64,000 bases of DNA, from contig KE159681.1 of the NCBI GenBank assembly GCA_000403415.2, positions 26,956 through 90,955 on the forward strand, given 5' to 3'. The position numbers and the translations under genes were made by a program. Positions 1 to 9,079 of the stretch are shown here, piece after piece; within the stretch, counting starts at the first letter, position 1, and the number at the start of each line of letters is the position of its first letter. The DNA comes from Firmicutes bacterium M10-2. Its GTDB lineage: Bacteria; Bacillota_I; Bacilli_A; Erysipelotrichales; Erysipelotrichaceae. A model generated the notes under the pieces. It was not told where the DNA came from, searched no databases, and saw only the letters and a list, made by a program, of their open reading frames with translations.

Positions 1-540
1 TTTGATGCTTTATCGGCAATATCTCGAGCTTTGACAAAAGCTTCCCAGCTTTCCGGCGTATAATCCGATTCTTTCAGCGTTCCTGCCGATTTAAGCGCTT
101 TATTCAGTTCTGTCTTATCGACCGTTGCCGGCTGTTCTGCTTTCTTCAAGTTGGCTTGCGCTTGACTCAATGCTTTTGTTGCCGCATCCACTTCTTCTTG
201 CGTTGCGTTTTCGTTCTTTGATGCTTTATCGGCAATATCTCGTGCTTTGGCAAATGCTTCCCAGCTTTCCGGTGTATAATCCGATTCTTTCAGTGTTCCT
301 GCCGATTTAAGAGCTTTATTCAGTTCTGTCTTGTTCGCCTTATGTTGCAACCTTTGAATCGCTTTATTTAAATTGCTCAGGGCGTGATCCACTTCTTCTT
401 GTGTGGCATCTTGGTTTTCAAGAACTGCAATCGCATCTGCATAAGCTTTATCAAGAGCCTCTAAGCTTTGTGGAGTATACGTTTCCCGAACGATATTTTT
501 TGCTTCTTCGCACGCCTGTTTCAACGCTTCTGTATCCACG
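1..540 (-). repeat. C-terminal FIVAR repeat array of the fructanase, 216-bp period
   Basis: The same DNA motif begins at positions 1 and 217, so the unit is 216 bp (72 residues). The encoded unit contains TPESWEAF and NENATQEEVDAA. A third, more diverged unit covers about 366-540. The array continues past the left edge. The units are nearly identical at DNA level to those at 4400-4670 in the same gene. Confidence 0.9.
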
Positions 541-3500
541 GTCGCATCAGAAACTTTCGTAACCATAAAGTTTTTAAAAGATGCTTTTCCATCCCATAAA
601 CCAAGACCAACATGTGCATCTGTATAATGCGGATCTGTTTGCGCGTATTCATACTGCAGCTGCTCCTCACCATCGACAGTTACAGTGACCATATTGCCTT
701 TTTTGGCAATCTCAATATGATGATATTCGTTGTCATTCAGTGGTTTTGCCAATGAAACTGTTTTTTCATCTACATTATCCTTCGCAAAACGGAACAGACG
801 CAATGAATTATCTTCTCTTAACTGTACTGAATACGCTCCATTATCAAACGGACTTGCGTTGCTGGCAAAGAAGAGATTGACAAGCCCTTTTTCGTATCGA
901 ACATCGGTCGAAACAACATAGTCCCCATCGTATGTTTCATCGGAAATACGGAAGGCATTGTACCCCTGATTATCATTGATCAATTCATCGTTTTCAATGA
1001 TCCAGTTTCCGTCTGAATGCCAGTCTTTGATATTTGTGGCAAAGTTGTCCTCTTTTACTGTCACTTCAAACGACAGCTTCAATTCCGGATCTTCTTTCGA
1101 TGTGGCAGTAATCGTCGCTGTTCCTGCATTTTTTGCGGTTACTTTTCCTGCTTCGTCTACCTCGGCAATGTTTGGCTGGCTAGATGTCCATACAATCTCC
1201 TGATTGGTTTCGAGCGGCAAAATATAAACTTTCAATGTTTTCGATTTTCCCACATACAATGTTTGCTCCAAGTCGTCTGCAGACTGAATCGTTTTTTGCG
1301 CTTCGCCCTTTTCCCATATCGAATCGAGAGAATATACACTAAGATCTACCTGACATGGTTCTCCTTCTACTACAACGCTTGCTCCGCGAGATGTCGGAAG
1401 AGGGAAGATCTGGTTAGCACCTGCTGCTGTATATCCATTCGCAAATACTTCCACACTGCTTGCATCGACAAATACGTGTAAATCAATCGATCCATCCGCA
1501 TTTCTTGTAACGTGACTCGTTTGAACAAGATCTGAGAGATCCTGGCTGTTTACTTCGGAAAATTTATTAGAAATTTGAATACCTGATTTCGATCGATCAA
1601 GCAAAAGGGTATTTTTTTCGACATCATAAAGGATTCTTGTTTCTTCTCCGTTTGTTCCGGTACGTACTTTAAACCCAATTTTTTTAGTTCCTTCTTCCGG
1701 CATGAATCGAGAAACGATTTCATAACTTATTCCTTGGAAATCTTTTAAAAGATCATTGTCTGCACCGACTTTTCCGGATTGCTTCGTTTCTTCTTTACGC
1801 AATTCTTTATACGCTTCGATTGGTGTTTGCGTTAAACGATATACACCATTGCCGTCTTTGACAAGACCGACTTTCAAATGGAGGTTGAATGTTCCGTTAT
1901 ATTTTTGTCCTAAAGCATCACCCACCTGATTACAATAATCATCCCATGTGTTCATCCAGTTCAGTTCGATAATATCCGGAATTGTCGGATTTGCCGAAGT
2001 TCCGAAACTCGATTCATAATACGTCATCGCTGCATAAGAATCCCGTCCGAAATTCATTACACCATCTTTATCTTTATAGTATTCATCCGGAACAAAGGTC
2101 CATTTTCCATCTACTTCTTTTAAATCGCCAACCTTATAGTAGCGGCCACCGCGAGATAAGATCCATTTTACTTCTCCCTCTACTTCTTGAGGATACAAGT
2201 CCGGACACTCCGTATGCAGATCCGCATATGCCGATTCCTCTTTCCAGTTGACCATATCATCACTGGAATAAATGCGAAGCGGTCCTCCCGCTACAACCAT
2301 AAACCATTTGTTTTCCCACTGAAATACTTTCGGATCGCGAAAATCTCGGTTTTGCAGCGAATCATTACTCCAATCGGCTGCAATTTTATCCGATTTCTTC
2401 CAAGTCTTTCCTTCATCTTCACTATAAGCAAGTTTGATTCTCTGACCATTACCATTGACTGTAATATAAGCGATCAAACCGCCTTTATCGGTACTGAAAA
2501 GTCCTGATGCATTTGTTGCATCCACAGCTACGCAGCCCGAAAACATTGTCCCGTTCATATCTGGATAGAACGTGACAGGCTCTTCATTCCAATGGATCAG
2601 ATCCGTACTGGTTGCGTGCATCCAATGCATCGGACCCCATTTATTATCATCATAAAACTGATAGAACATATGGTATTTTCCATTATATTTGACCAGACCA
2701 TTCGGATCATTTGCCCATCCTTCTTTGACAGAATAATGATACTGACCACGATATGGCTCATTGTAGTAAGTATTATCCGGAGCAAATCGATGGATATTGA
2801 TTCGATATGTTCTTGACGCATTTCCGTTTGTTGCGGTCATTGTGATCCAGTTTGCACCTTCCGCAACCGGAATATCTTCTTTTAAAACATATTGTTTGCC
2901 GTCTTTTTCGAATACAATATCGGTTCCCGAATTTGCCTGAACATCAATGTATACACTTTCGGCATCGTTTTTGACATACTGCATCCATGTCGGAGATTCC
3001 GGGAAAAACTGCGCTTTCGCTTCTACCGTTCCCGTATTCGATCCAACAACAACATCCGCTACTTCCGGAGTATTCTTTTCATCCAAAACAGTAAATTTTG
3101 TATTTTGGAATATCGCATCACTATTCCAATTGAGTAATCCGTAATATCCTTTTGTGATGATTGTCGTTTGACCTAAATCATCTTTTTGCATCGTGAAATC
3201 ACCTAGATTGGCAATCAAAACATCGTTTACCCAGTATTGGATGGAACCGTCTATACATACGACTTTCAAATGGTACGTTTCAGCCGGAGCCACATCCTTT
3301 TCGTTTATGAGCTGCTGAGCTTGATCCGCTTCCCAACGCCAAAATTTTGCTTTATGACTGCCGGCATCCACATTGACTGCATATCCTTCCTTGCCGTATT
3401 CCGTATTTTGGAACCGGAATAATAGACCGGCAGCTCCGGTATCGTTTTTATACATCAGATCGGTTTCGTAGATGAAGTTTTCTCCTTCCATTTCGGAAAT

Positions 3501-5432
3501 CAGAAACGTATCTCCTTTACCAATCGCATTTGAAGCCAAACCATCTTTATCCATCGTCCACTCGCCACCTTGCACAATCGAATCGCCCAAGTTATTTTGC
3601 CAGCGTTCATCCGTTTCAATTGGTTTTGATTCCTCTTCGACAGTTCGATCGATAAACTGAATGTTCGAAAAAGCTGCTTTTGCACAGAATGTCAGCATTC
3701 CGACATAACCACCTTCCCAGTTTTCGATCATACCACTGGCATCATGCTGCACACCCTCTGTATTTCCGAAACTGTAAACAAACGATCCGTCCTGTTTGAC
3801 ATCAATCGCAAGATGGATTGGTTTATTTAAATCAACATCTTCTACAATTCCTCCGGATAAAATATCTCGTCCGGCACCAAACACCCGGAAAAAGTCCGCA
3901 TTTCCCTGTCGGCGTGAATCTACATTTGCCCCATACCATTTTCCGGTTGGATTTTTCTTATTCGATGCGCCAAACACAAGCGCAGCCGACATTTGATTTC
4001 CTTCCGAACCTTCACCGGTTCCGGAAATCAGCTGCACATCTGCTTCTAGACGAAAATCTTTAGCCGGTTTTGTTTGAGAACCGAGCATCGCAAAATGATC
4101 TCCCGCTGCATCAAGCACAAGGGCTCCCTCTACAACATTCATTCCTGCCGAGCCTATATTATTGAATGAATCAGGATCAATTGGTTTTTGCGAAGAATCA
4201 TCAACTTTCTTTATTAAGGCATTTTTAGCATTTGTCAATTCGCTCAGCGCATGATCAATATCATTTTGTGTCGCATTTTCATCAACTATTATTTCTTGAG
4301 CCTGCTTTATCGCTTTGGCAAATACTTCCCAGCTTTCCGGTGTATAATCCGATTCTTTCAGCGTTCCTGCCGATTTGAGCGCTTCATTCAGTTCTGTCTT
4401 ATCGACCACTGCCGGCTGTTCTGCTTTCTTCAAGTTGGCTTGCGCTTGACTTAATGCTTTGGTTGCCGCATCCACTTCTTCTTGCGTTGCGTTTTCGTTC
4501 TTTGATGCTTTATCGGCAATATCTCTGGCTTTGGCAAATGCTTCCCAGCTTTCCGGCGTATAATCCGATTCTTTCAGCGTTCCTGCCGATTTGAGCGCTT
4601 CATTCAGCTCTGTCTTATCGACCGCTGCCGGCTGTTCTGCTTTCTTCAAGTTGGCTTGCGCTTGACTCAAATCTTCGGCAGCTTGGTTTACTTCTTCTTG
4701 GGTTGCGTTTTCATTATTTAAAACTTCTTTCGCAACCGCAAGAACGGATGCGAACGTTTGCCAGCTTTCAGCTTCATAATCTTTTTCTTCCAATGCATTG
4801 CATTCAAAAACAAGACTTTCCAATTGGCTACGATCTACAGCTTCCTGTACATCTTCTTTAATGAGCGTGATATTCGAGAATGTTGCATTTGAACTGAATG
4901 TCATCACACCGACTTGTCCACCGGCATATCCCTCTTTAAGAGTTGATGAACAAGCAAGAATACCATTTATAAAATAACTCACTGTTCCGTCAGAAAGTAC
5001 ATTCACTGTCAAAGTGAACGGTTGCGATAAGTCGATTCCATTGTCGCGTAGCCACGTATTTGCCTGTCCCTTTTCTCCCGGACATACGGCCTCGTTTATT
5101 AATGAATCGCCCCACAAACGTACCGGATTGTTCCAATCGATTTTTCCATGCACATTTGCACGCATATCGCCAAAGGCCAGAGCGGCTGATTGTTGCCCCT
5201 CTTCATAATCATTTAAAGTTACTGTTGCGCTAAGTGTAAAATATTGTGCTTCTCCAAGATCTTCAAGCCAGATTACATTATCTCCTCCTATATTTTCAAC
5301 AGTAACAGTATCTGCTGAAATCGTTTCTGCATGAATCATGACTGGCATGAACGAATTTCCTATCGGCGATAAGCTCATCATCGCTGCAAGGATCGCATTT
5401 CCTGTACGAATCAAAATCCTTTTTCTCTCCAT
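1..5432 (-). CDS. Secreted multidomain GH32 fructan hydrolase (levanase/inulinase type), C-terminus beyond window
   Basis: This frame is open from an ATG at 5432 (GAGG ribosome site 7 bases upstream) to the left edge, giving at least 1810 residues. It starts with a signal peptide (about residues 1-36). Next come a LamG-like domain (45-190), three FIVAR-type repeats (195-411), two more LamG-like domains (about 415-778) and a cadherin-like sandwich (783-883). The GH32 five-bladed propeller spans about 888-1211. Its nucleophile is Asp909 in WANDPNG, Asp1033 lies in the RDP motif, and Glu1075 in ECPD is the acid/base. A GH32 C-terminal sandwich, a Big_2-like domain (1381-1461), a fourth LamG-like domain and more FIVAR repeats follow. 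The family cleaves beta-fructosidic bonds in levan or inulin. The missing end probably carries a wall anchor. Substrate preference cannot be read from the sequence. Confidence 0.93.
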   Translation of the reverse strand, partial: MERKRILIRTGNAILAAMMSLSPIGNSFMPVMIHAETISADTVTVENIGGDNVIWLEDLGEAQYFTLSATVTLNDYEEGQQSAALAFGDMRANVHGKIDWNNPVRLWGDSLINEAVCPGEKGQANTWLRDNGIDLSQPFTLTVNVLSDGTVSYFINGILACSSTLKEGYAGGQVGVMTFSSNATFSNITLIKEDVQEAVDRSQLESLVFECNALEEKDYEAESWQTFASVLAVAKEVLNNENATQEEVNQAAEDLSQAQANLKKAEQPAAVDKTELNEALKSAGTLKESDYTPESWEAFAKARDIADKASKNENATQEEVDAATKALSQAQANLKKAEQPAVVDKTELNEALKSAGTLKESDYTPESWEVFAKAIKQAQEIIVDENATQNDIDHALSELTNAKNALIKKVDDSSQKPIDPDSFNNIGSAGMNVVEGALVLDAAGDHFAMLGSQTKPAKDFRLEADVQLISGTGEGSEGNQMSAALVFGASNKKNPTGKWYGANVDSRRQGNADFFRVFGAGRDILSGGIVEDVDLNKPIHLAIDVKQDGSFVYSFGNTEGVQHDASGMIENWEGGYVGMLTFCAKAAFSNIQFIDRTVEEESKPIETDERWQNNLGDSIVQGGEWTMDKDGLASNAIGKGDTFLISEMEGENFIYETDLMYKNDTGAAGLLFRFQNTEYGKEGYAVNVDAGSHKAKFWRWEADQAQQLINEKDVAPAETYHLKVVCIDGSIQYWVNDVLIANLGDFTMQKDDLGQTTIITKGYYGLLNWNSDAIFQNTKFTVLDEKNTPEVADVVVGSNTGTVEAKAQFFPESPTWMQYVKNDAESVYIDVQANSGTDIVFEKDGKQYVLKEDIPVAEGANWITMTATNGNASRTYRINIHRFAPDNTYYNEPYRGQYHYSVKEGWANDPNGLVKYNGKYHMFYQFYDDNKWGPMHWMHATSTDLIHWNEEPVTFYPDMNGTMFSGCVAVDATNASGLFSTDKGGLIAYITVNGNGQRIKLAYSEDEGKTWKKSDKIAADWSNDSLQNRDFRDPKVFQWENKWFMVVAGGPLRIYSSDDMVNWKEESAYADLHTECPDLYPQEVEGEVKWILSRGGRYYKVGDLKEVDGKWTFVPDEYYKDKDGVMNFGRDSYAAMTYYESSFGTSANPTIPDIIELNWMNTWDDYCNQVGDALGQKYNGTFNLHLKVGLVKDGNGVYRLTQTPIEAYKELRKEETKQSGKVGADNDLLKDFQGISYEIVSRFMPEEGTKKIGFKVRTGTNGEETRILYDVEKNTLLLDRSKSGIQISNKFSEVNSQDLSDLVQTSHVTRNADGSIDLHVFVDASSVEVFANGYTAAGANQIFPLPTSRGASVVVEGEPCQVDLSVYSLDSIWEKGEAQKTIQSADDLEQTLYVGKSKTLKVYILPLETNQEIVWTSSQPNIAEVDEAGKVTAKNAGTATITATSKEDPELKLSFEVTVKEDNFATNIKDWHSDGNWIIENDELINDNQGYNAFRISDETYDGDYVVSTDVRYEKGLVNLFFASNASPFDNGAYSVQLREDNSLRLFRFAKDNVDEKTVSLAKPLNDNEYHHIEIAKKGNMVTVTVDGEEQLQYEYAQTDPHYTDAHVGLGLWDGKASFKNFMVTKVSDATVDTEALKQACEEAKNIVRETYTPQSLEALDKAYADAIAVLENQDATQEEVDHALSNLNKAIQRLQHKANKTELNKALKSAGTLKESDYTPESWEAFAKARDIADKASKNENATQEEVDAATKALSQAQANLKKAEQPATVDKTELNKALKSAGTLKESDYTPESWEAFVKARDIADKAS
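4200..4850 (-). repeat. N-terminal FIVAR repeat array of the fructanase
   Basis: Three 72-residue FIVAR units lie between the first and second LamG-like domains. The DNA around 4440-4670 is nearly identical to the array at 1-366. The flanking units at about 4200-4400 and 4670-4850 are more diverged. FIVAR modules occur in surface proteins of Gram-positive bacteria as stalks or ligand-binding modules. Confidence 0.88.
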
Positions 5433-5487
5433 CTTCAAACCTCACTTTATGTAATGTCAGTATTACATGATTGAAGCTCATTCAATA

Positions 5488-5501
5488 GTGATTTTTGTCA
5501 C
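5488..5501. promoter_or_regulatory. Candidate CRP/FNR-type operator
   Basis: A perfect GTGA-N6-TCAC inverted repeat lies 56 bases upstream of the fructanase start codon. This matches the half-sites of CRP/FNR-family regulators. One short palindrome in AT-rich DNA is weak evidence, and no cognate regulator is visible in the window. Confidence 0.3.
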
Positions 5502-5524
5502 ATTTTTAATATTATTTTTTCAAA

Positions 5525-5540
5525 AGTTTAGCGCTTTCAT
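5525..5540 (-). promoter_or_regulatory. Candidate catabolite-responsive element (cre)
   Basis: The minus strand reads TGAAAGCGCTAAAC, close to the CcpA consensus TGWAANCGNTNWCA with a mismatch at the end. The site is about 95 bases upstream of the fructanase start. CcpA control would suit a fructan-degrading enzyme, but this is inferred from the motif alone. Confidence 0.35.
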
Positions 5541-6030
5541 AAAAACAGAAATTTTAAAATAAATAAGTCGTAAAAATCAATCACCAAAAAGTGAAATACG
5601 ATTTCTATCCTGCTTATATCGTGTGTATCGTTTATTCGGTTTCCATCCTTTTCGGGCAAAGATATCATGAGCACGCAAACAAGAAGCGCAATGCATACAG
5701 AATCTTTTCATACAGTGTTTCGGGCTCTTTTTCAGTGATTCGTTTTTTTGTCATTCATTTTCCTCTTTTAATGCCCACATCCATGCAAATCAATAGAAAA
5801 AAGATAAAATTCCTTTCTTTATTATCATAAGTATTTATTTATACAATTTTTATTACGGAACCTAATCAATAAAATTCAAGTAAAAATGCACAACAGGTAA
5901 TTTTTATTCCCAATATGCATCTTTATTTACTTTTAATCCATAGAGGTATTTGTTATTCTTATATTAATAAAAGAATACACTATGGAGTTTTATGATTACT
6001 AAGTCTTATTCAGGAGAAATATGTCAATCA

Positions 6031-6337
6031 CCCATACTCTAAAGAGTAATGGGCTTGCAAAAGTCCATAATTGACTAGCCTAAGCCTTAACGGGCTACGT
6101 TATGTAAGAATAGCGGAATGATACTTATCAACCGTAAATAGTTACCGGTGAGTATACAGCCTAACTCGCTGCTCTAAGGACTGTCGTTAAACCGATCTGA
6201 GGGGTAGGATCCGTGCGTCAGTCAAAGACTTCGTCTTAAAACCTTACATAACATTGGCGAAGGCTGCTTACAGTCTATGTTATTCCATAATGTAGACTGC
6301 GTTATAATTCGATTATCAAGAAAGGAGTGCCATTCGA
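6031..6337 (+). ncRNA. Candidate omega RNA (HEARO-type) of a decayed IscB element
   Basis: About 300 non-coding bases sit directly upstream of an iscB N-terminus, where the HEARO/omega RNA of IscB elements is encoded. They are more GC-rich than the flanks and rich in short hairpins, for example CCCATACTCT pairing with AGAGTaATGGG at 6031-6053 and AGAC-TTC-GTCT near 6229. The first hairpin resembles a subterminal hairpin of IS200/IS605-type elements, so it may mark the left end. In active systems the guide lies at the 5' end of the RNA, next to the element end. Identification rests on position and visible folding, not on a covariance model. Confidence 0.6.
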
Positions 6338-6553
6338 ATGGTATACGTATTGGATCAATCAGGACAGCCGCTTATGCCAACCGAACGGCATGGTAAAGTA
6401 AGACATTTACTCAAATCAGGCAAAGCAAAAGTTATAAAGCGCTGTCCGTTCACAATTCAGTTACTATATAACAGTACACATTATACACAAGACATTACAC
6501 TGGGCGTAGACGCCGGCAGTAAACGGATCGGAGGAAAACCACAATTTATTTAG
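6338..6553 (+). pseudogene. iscB: Truncated IscB (RNA-guided nuclease) N-terminus
   Basis: This 71-codon frame encodes the IscB N-terminal PLMP domain (PLMP at residues 11-14). It continues into the RuvC-I segment with ITLGVDAGSKRIG, where Asp58 would be the first catalytic residue. Intact IscB proteins run to roughly 400-500 residues with a bridge helix, HNH domain, RuvC-II and RuvC-III. All of these are missing because the reading frame diverges right after RIG and stops. AAGGAGTG provides a good ribosome site. The fragment cannot be a nuclease. It is a decayed OMEGA element with its 5' RNA region still recognisable. Confidence 0.85.
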
Positions 6554-6591
6554 GGCATCCCCAATAAATAATGATCGATAAGGAGCTGCAA

Positions 6592-6750
6592 ATGACAAAA
6601 AAAAGAATATTGACCATTCTGATTTTGATCTTAATTTTTATGGGAATCATGGCAGGTTACTTCCATTCTTTCCATTCTCAAAATATAGATGAAGATCAAA
6701 AAATGTACTCATTGGACGAATATAAAAAGAAATTCAGCCATACGGAATAA
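6592..6750 (+). CDS. Small single-pass membrane protein, function unknown
   Basis: A 52-residue ORF follows AAGGAGCTG, a strong ribosome site 5 bases before the ATG. Residues 5-21 are a hydrophobic helix of mostly Ile and Leu. A charged tail of about 30 residues ends in YKKKFSHTE. A terminator-like hairpin follows directly, which supports a real gene. It lies just past the iscB remnant. I do not recognise the family. Confidence 0.55.
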   Translation: MTKKRILTILILILIFMGIMAGYFHSFHSQNIDEDQKMYSLDEYKKKFSHTE

Positions 6751-6754
6751 CCAA

Positions 6755-6795
6755 AAAGAGAGGATCGATCCGGGTTATCGATCTTCTTTTTCTCT
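6755..6795 (+). terminator. Terminator after the small membrane protein
   Basis: GATCGAT and ATCGATC flank a short loop, with outer AAGAG and CTTTTTC segments and a T-rich tail. The stem starts a few bases after the stop codon of the 52-residue ORF. Confidence 0.65.
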
Positions 6796-6840
6796 TCTCA
6801 CCTTTTTGTCCTCAATGAAAACACCATTTCTTCTGAATGC

Positions 6841-6881
6841 AAAAAAGCTTTCTGAACTCTTATATTCTCAGAAAGCTTTTT
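6841..6881. terminator. Bidirectional terminator downstream of the metal ATPase
   Basis: AAAAAGCTTTCTGA pairs with TCAGAAAGCTTTTT over 14 bases, with A and T runs on either side. It ends 15 bases before the stop of the ATPase gene on the minus strand and can also stop plus-strand transcription. Confidence 0.85.
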
Positions 6882-6895
6882 GATCTGTTCTTGTA

Positions 6896-8764
6896 TTATT
6901 GTTTGATTTTATTTACTCGAAGAGCACGCATTGCGTTCAGGATTGCCAAGAAGCTGACTCCGACATCCGCAAATACAGCAGCCCACATATTCGTGATTCC
7001 AAGAGCGGCAAGAACAAGAATTGCCACTTTGATCAATAAAGCGAAAACAATGTTTTCATAAACGATGCGCAACGTTTTCTTGCTGATCTGCATTGCTGTC
7101 ACAATTTGCGAAAGCTGATCTTCCATCAACACAATATCGGCTGCTTCAATGGCTGCATCACTTCCAAGACCTCCCATTGCGATTCCGACATCGGCCACTG
7201 TCAATACTGGTGCATCATTGATTCCATCACCGACAAATGCGACTCTTTCCTTCCCTTGTTTTTCGGAAAGTATTTTCTCCAAATCTTTCACTTTTTGATT
7301 TGGAAGCAACTGCGCATGAACTTCCGTGATGCCGATTTTTCCAGCTACTTTTTGAGCAACCTTCTCGCTATCTCCTGTCAGCATCACGAACCGCTTGATT
7401 CCATAGTGCCGCAAAAGGTCGATCGCTGCTTTGGAGTCTTCCTTAATTTCATCGGCAATTTCGATCATGCCGGCATATACTCCATCCACACTAACATAAA
7501 CACAAGTTCCGAACCCATTTCCTTCCGGAAGATTCTCAATCTTTTGGGAAGCCATCATCTTGACGTTTCCCACACATACTTTATGTTGATCTACCCTTGC
7601 TTCGATTCCATGGCCTGCAATCTCCTGAATATCGCTGACATCATTCATTTTCAGATCGGAAGAGGCAGCCTTCCGAATCGATAAAGCAATCGGATGTGTG
7701 GAATGAGATTCGACTTTTGCGGCAAGATCCAACAAATCTTCATTGCTCATACCGATAGCCTGCACATTTGTAACTTTGAAATTTCCCTTTGTGATCGTTC
7801 CCGTTTTATCGAATACGATTGTTTTTACCTCAGCAAGCTGCTGCAAATAGTTGCTTCCTTTGACAAGGATCCCTTTTCTGCTCGCACCGCCGATTCCTCC
7901 GAAAAACGAAAGCGGAACCGAAATGACCAGCGCGCAAGGACAAGAAGTAACTAAGAACGAAAGCGAACGATACACCCAGACGCTCCATTGTCCGTCAAGC
8001 AACGAAGGAATGATTGCCAAAGCAAGCGCCATAAATACAACGATCGGTGTATAGATCCGCGCAAATTTGGTGATAAATTGTTCTGATCTCGATTTTTTAT
8101 TTGTCGCATTTTCCACAAGATCCAAAATTTTCGCAACAGTCGAATCTTCATAAGGTTTGGAAACTTTGACATAGAGCACACCTGACTGATTGATGCATCC
8201 GGAAATCACTTCGCTTCCCGAACGAATGTTTCGAGGAACCGATTCACCGGTTAAAGCCGAAGTATCCAAGGAGGATTCGCCTTTTTCCACAATTCCGTCT
8301 AACGGAACTCTCTCGCCTGGATTAACAACGATGATTTGTCCAACCTTAATTTCTTCCGGATCAACTTGCTCTATTTTTCCATCGACTTCGATATTGGCAA
8401 ATTCAGGACGAATATCCATCAATGCAGCAATCGACTTTCTCGATTTATTGACCGCATACGACTGGAACCATTCTCCGACTTGATAAAACAGCATAACCGC
8501 AACCGCTTCACTGTATTCTCCTAACACAAGAGCACCGATCGAAGCAATAGACATCAAAAAATTTTCGTCAAACACTTGTCCATGTGCGATATTTTTTGCC
8601 GACTTTTCCAGTACATCATAGGAAATATAAAGATACGGAATGCCAAATAATACGAATTGGATCCAAGACGTTGGATCCACAGTGTGCTTGATTACAATTG
8701 CGAGAACATACAGCCCAAACGTGATCAAGATCCGTTTGAGCATCTTTTTTTGTTTTTTCGTCAT
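6896..8764 (-). CDS. Heavy-metal P1B-type ATPase (Zn/Cd/Co exporter, CadA/ZntA type)
   Basis: This 622-residue protein has all P1B hallmarks: TGES in the actuator domain (about residue 172), the intramembrane CPC metal motif (about 273), the phosphorylated Asp in DKTGT (about 317), the STHP His-Pro motif and GDGINDAP (about 512). CPC with this arrangement fits Zn, Cd or Co export driven by ATP. Unlike many relatives it has no N-terminal HMA domain. That domain is the separate small gene 12 bases upstream. The operator upstream of that gene and the ArsR gene at 11472 point to metal-induced expression. Metal specificity is inferred. Confidence 0.93.
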   Translation of the reverse strand: MTKKQKKMLKRILITFGLYVLAIVIKHTVDPTSWIQFVLFGIPYLYISYDVLEKSAKNIAHGQVFDENFLMSIASIGALVLGEYSEAVAVMLFYQVGEWFQSYAVNKSRKSIAALMDIRPEFANIEVDGKIEQVDPEEIKVGQIIVVNPGERVPLDGIVEKGESSLDTSALTGESVPRNIRSGSEVISGCINQSGVLYVKVSKPYEDSTVAKILDLVENATNKKSRSEQFITKFARIYTPIVVFMALALAIIPSLLDGQWSVWVYRSLSFLVTSCPCALVISVPLSFFGGIGGASRKGILVKGSNYLQQLAEVKTIVFDKTGTITKGNFKVTNVQAIGMSNEDLLDLAAKVESHSTHPIALSIRKAASSDLKMNDVSDIQEIAGHGIEARVDQHKVCVGNVKMMASQKIENLPEGNGFGTCVYVSVDGVYAGMIEIADEIKEDSKAAIDLLRHYGIKRFVMLTGDSEKVAQKVAGKIGITEVHAQLLPNQKVKDLEKILSEKQGKERVAFVGDGINDAPVLTVADVGIAMGGLGSDAAIEAADIVLMEDQLSQIVTAMQISKKTLRIVYENIVFALLIKVAILVLAALGITNMWAAVFADVGVSFLAILNAMRALRVNKIKQ

Positions 8765-8776
8765 AAGAAAAACCTC

Positions 8777-8995
8777 TTAGAAAAAGATTTCAGCATCATC
8801 ATCTACTTTGCATGCACACGCTTTCGCCTCTTTCATAATCGCTTCATGATCGGCACTGTCATCCGTATCGATTACAAGTTTTTGGGTCATGAAATTCACT
8901 CTCGCACTGTTGACCCCTTCGATTTTCGAAATGGCATCTTCGATTTTCGCAGCGCAGTTTGCACAATCCACTTCTACTTTGTATGTTTTTTTCAT
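8777..8995 (-). CDS. Stand-alone HMA metal-binding protein
   Basis: The 72-residue protein is one heavy-metal-associated domain with the metal-binding DCANCAAK motif near the N-terminus (Cys at about 11 and 14). The tail has an extra CACKVDDDAE cluster that could add ligands. It is encoded immediately before the P1B ATPase under a strong AGGAGG site. It probably delivers metal to the pump or replaces the pump's missing N-terminal domain. The Asp-x-x-Cys context resembles Zn/Cd pumps rather than copper chaperones. Confidence 0.88.
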   Translation of the reverse strand: MKKTYKVEVDCANCAAKIEDAISKIEGVNSARVNFMTQKLVIDTDDSADHEAIMKEAKACACKVDDDAEIFF

Positions 8996-9010
8996 AATAG
9001 TTTCCTCCTT

Positions 9011-9038
9011 AATTGAACGATTGAATAATCGTTCAATT
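9011..9038. promoter_or_regulatory. ArsR/SmtB-type operator of the metal pump operon
   Basis: A perfect palindrome has arms AATTGAACGATT and AATCGTTCAATT around a 4-base centre. It contains TGAA-N6-TTCA, the core of SmtB/CzrA-type operators. It lies between the promoter and the AGGAGG site, so a bound repressor would block initiation or early elongation. The ArsR protein at 11472 is the obvious candidate. Confidence 0.82.
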
Positions 9039-9050
9039 GTTTGTATCTCC

Positions 9051-9078
9051 AGTATAGCAAAATCCCCCCAAAAAGCAA
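9051..9078 (-). promoter_or_regulatory. Promoter of the HMA-ATPase operon
   Basis: On the minus strand TTGCTT (9078-9073) and TATACT (9056-9051) are separated by 16 bases. The start point would fall just before the ArsR-type palindrome. The -35 directly abuts the T-run of the feoB terminator. Confidence 0.65.
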
Positions 9079-9079
9079 C

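Larger units (their letters stand above)
5433..6030. other. Intergenic region upstream of the fructanase gene
   Basis: No convincing gene is present in these 600 AT-rich bases. They should hold the fructanase promoter, but no clear -35/-10 pair stands out. Two operator-like sequences are listed separately. A short run resembling an initiation region (5990-6010) leads to stop codons within a few codons. Confidence 0.6.

Noticed and set aside
1-540. Direct repeats that could suggest a CRISPR array
   Set aside because: The 216-bp period is in frame and encodes FIVAR domains. There are no short repeats with unique spacers.
1017-1481. 154-codon plus-strand frame
   Set aside because: It is antisense to the GH32 C-terminal and Big_2-like region and has no independent support.
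5591-5830. 79-codon plus-strand frame upstream of the iscB remnant
   Set aside because: No ribosome site, no known domain, and the composition is that of random AT-rich DNA.
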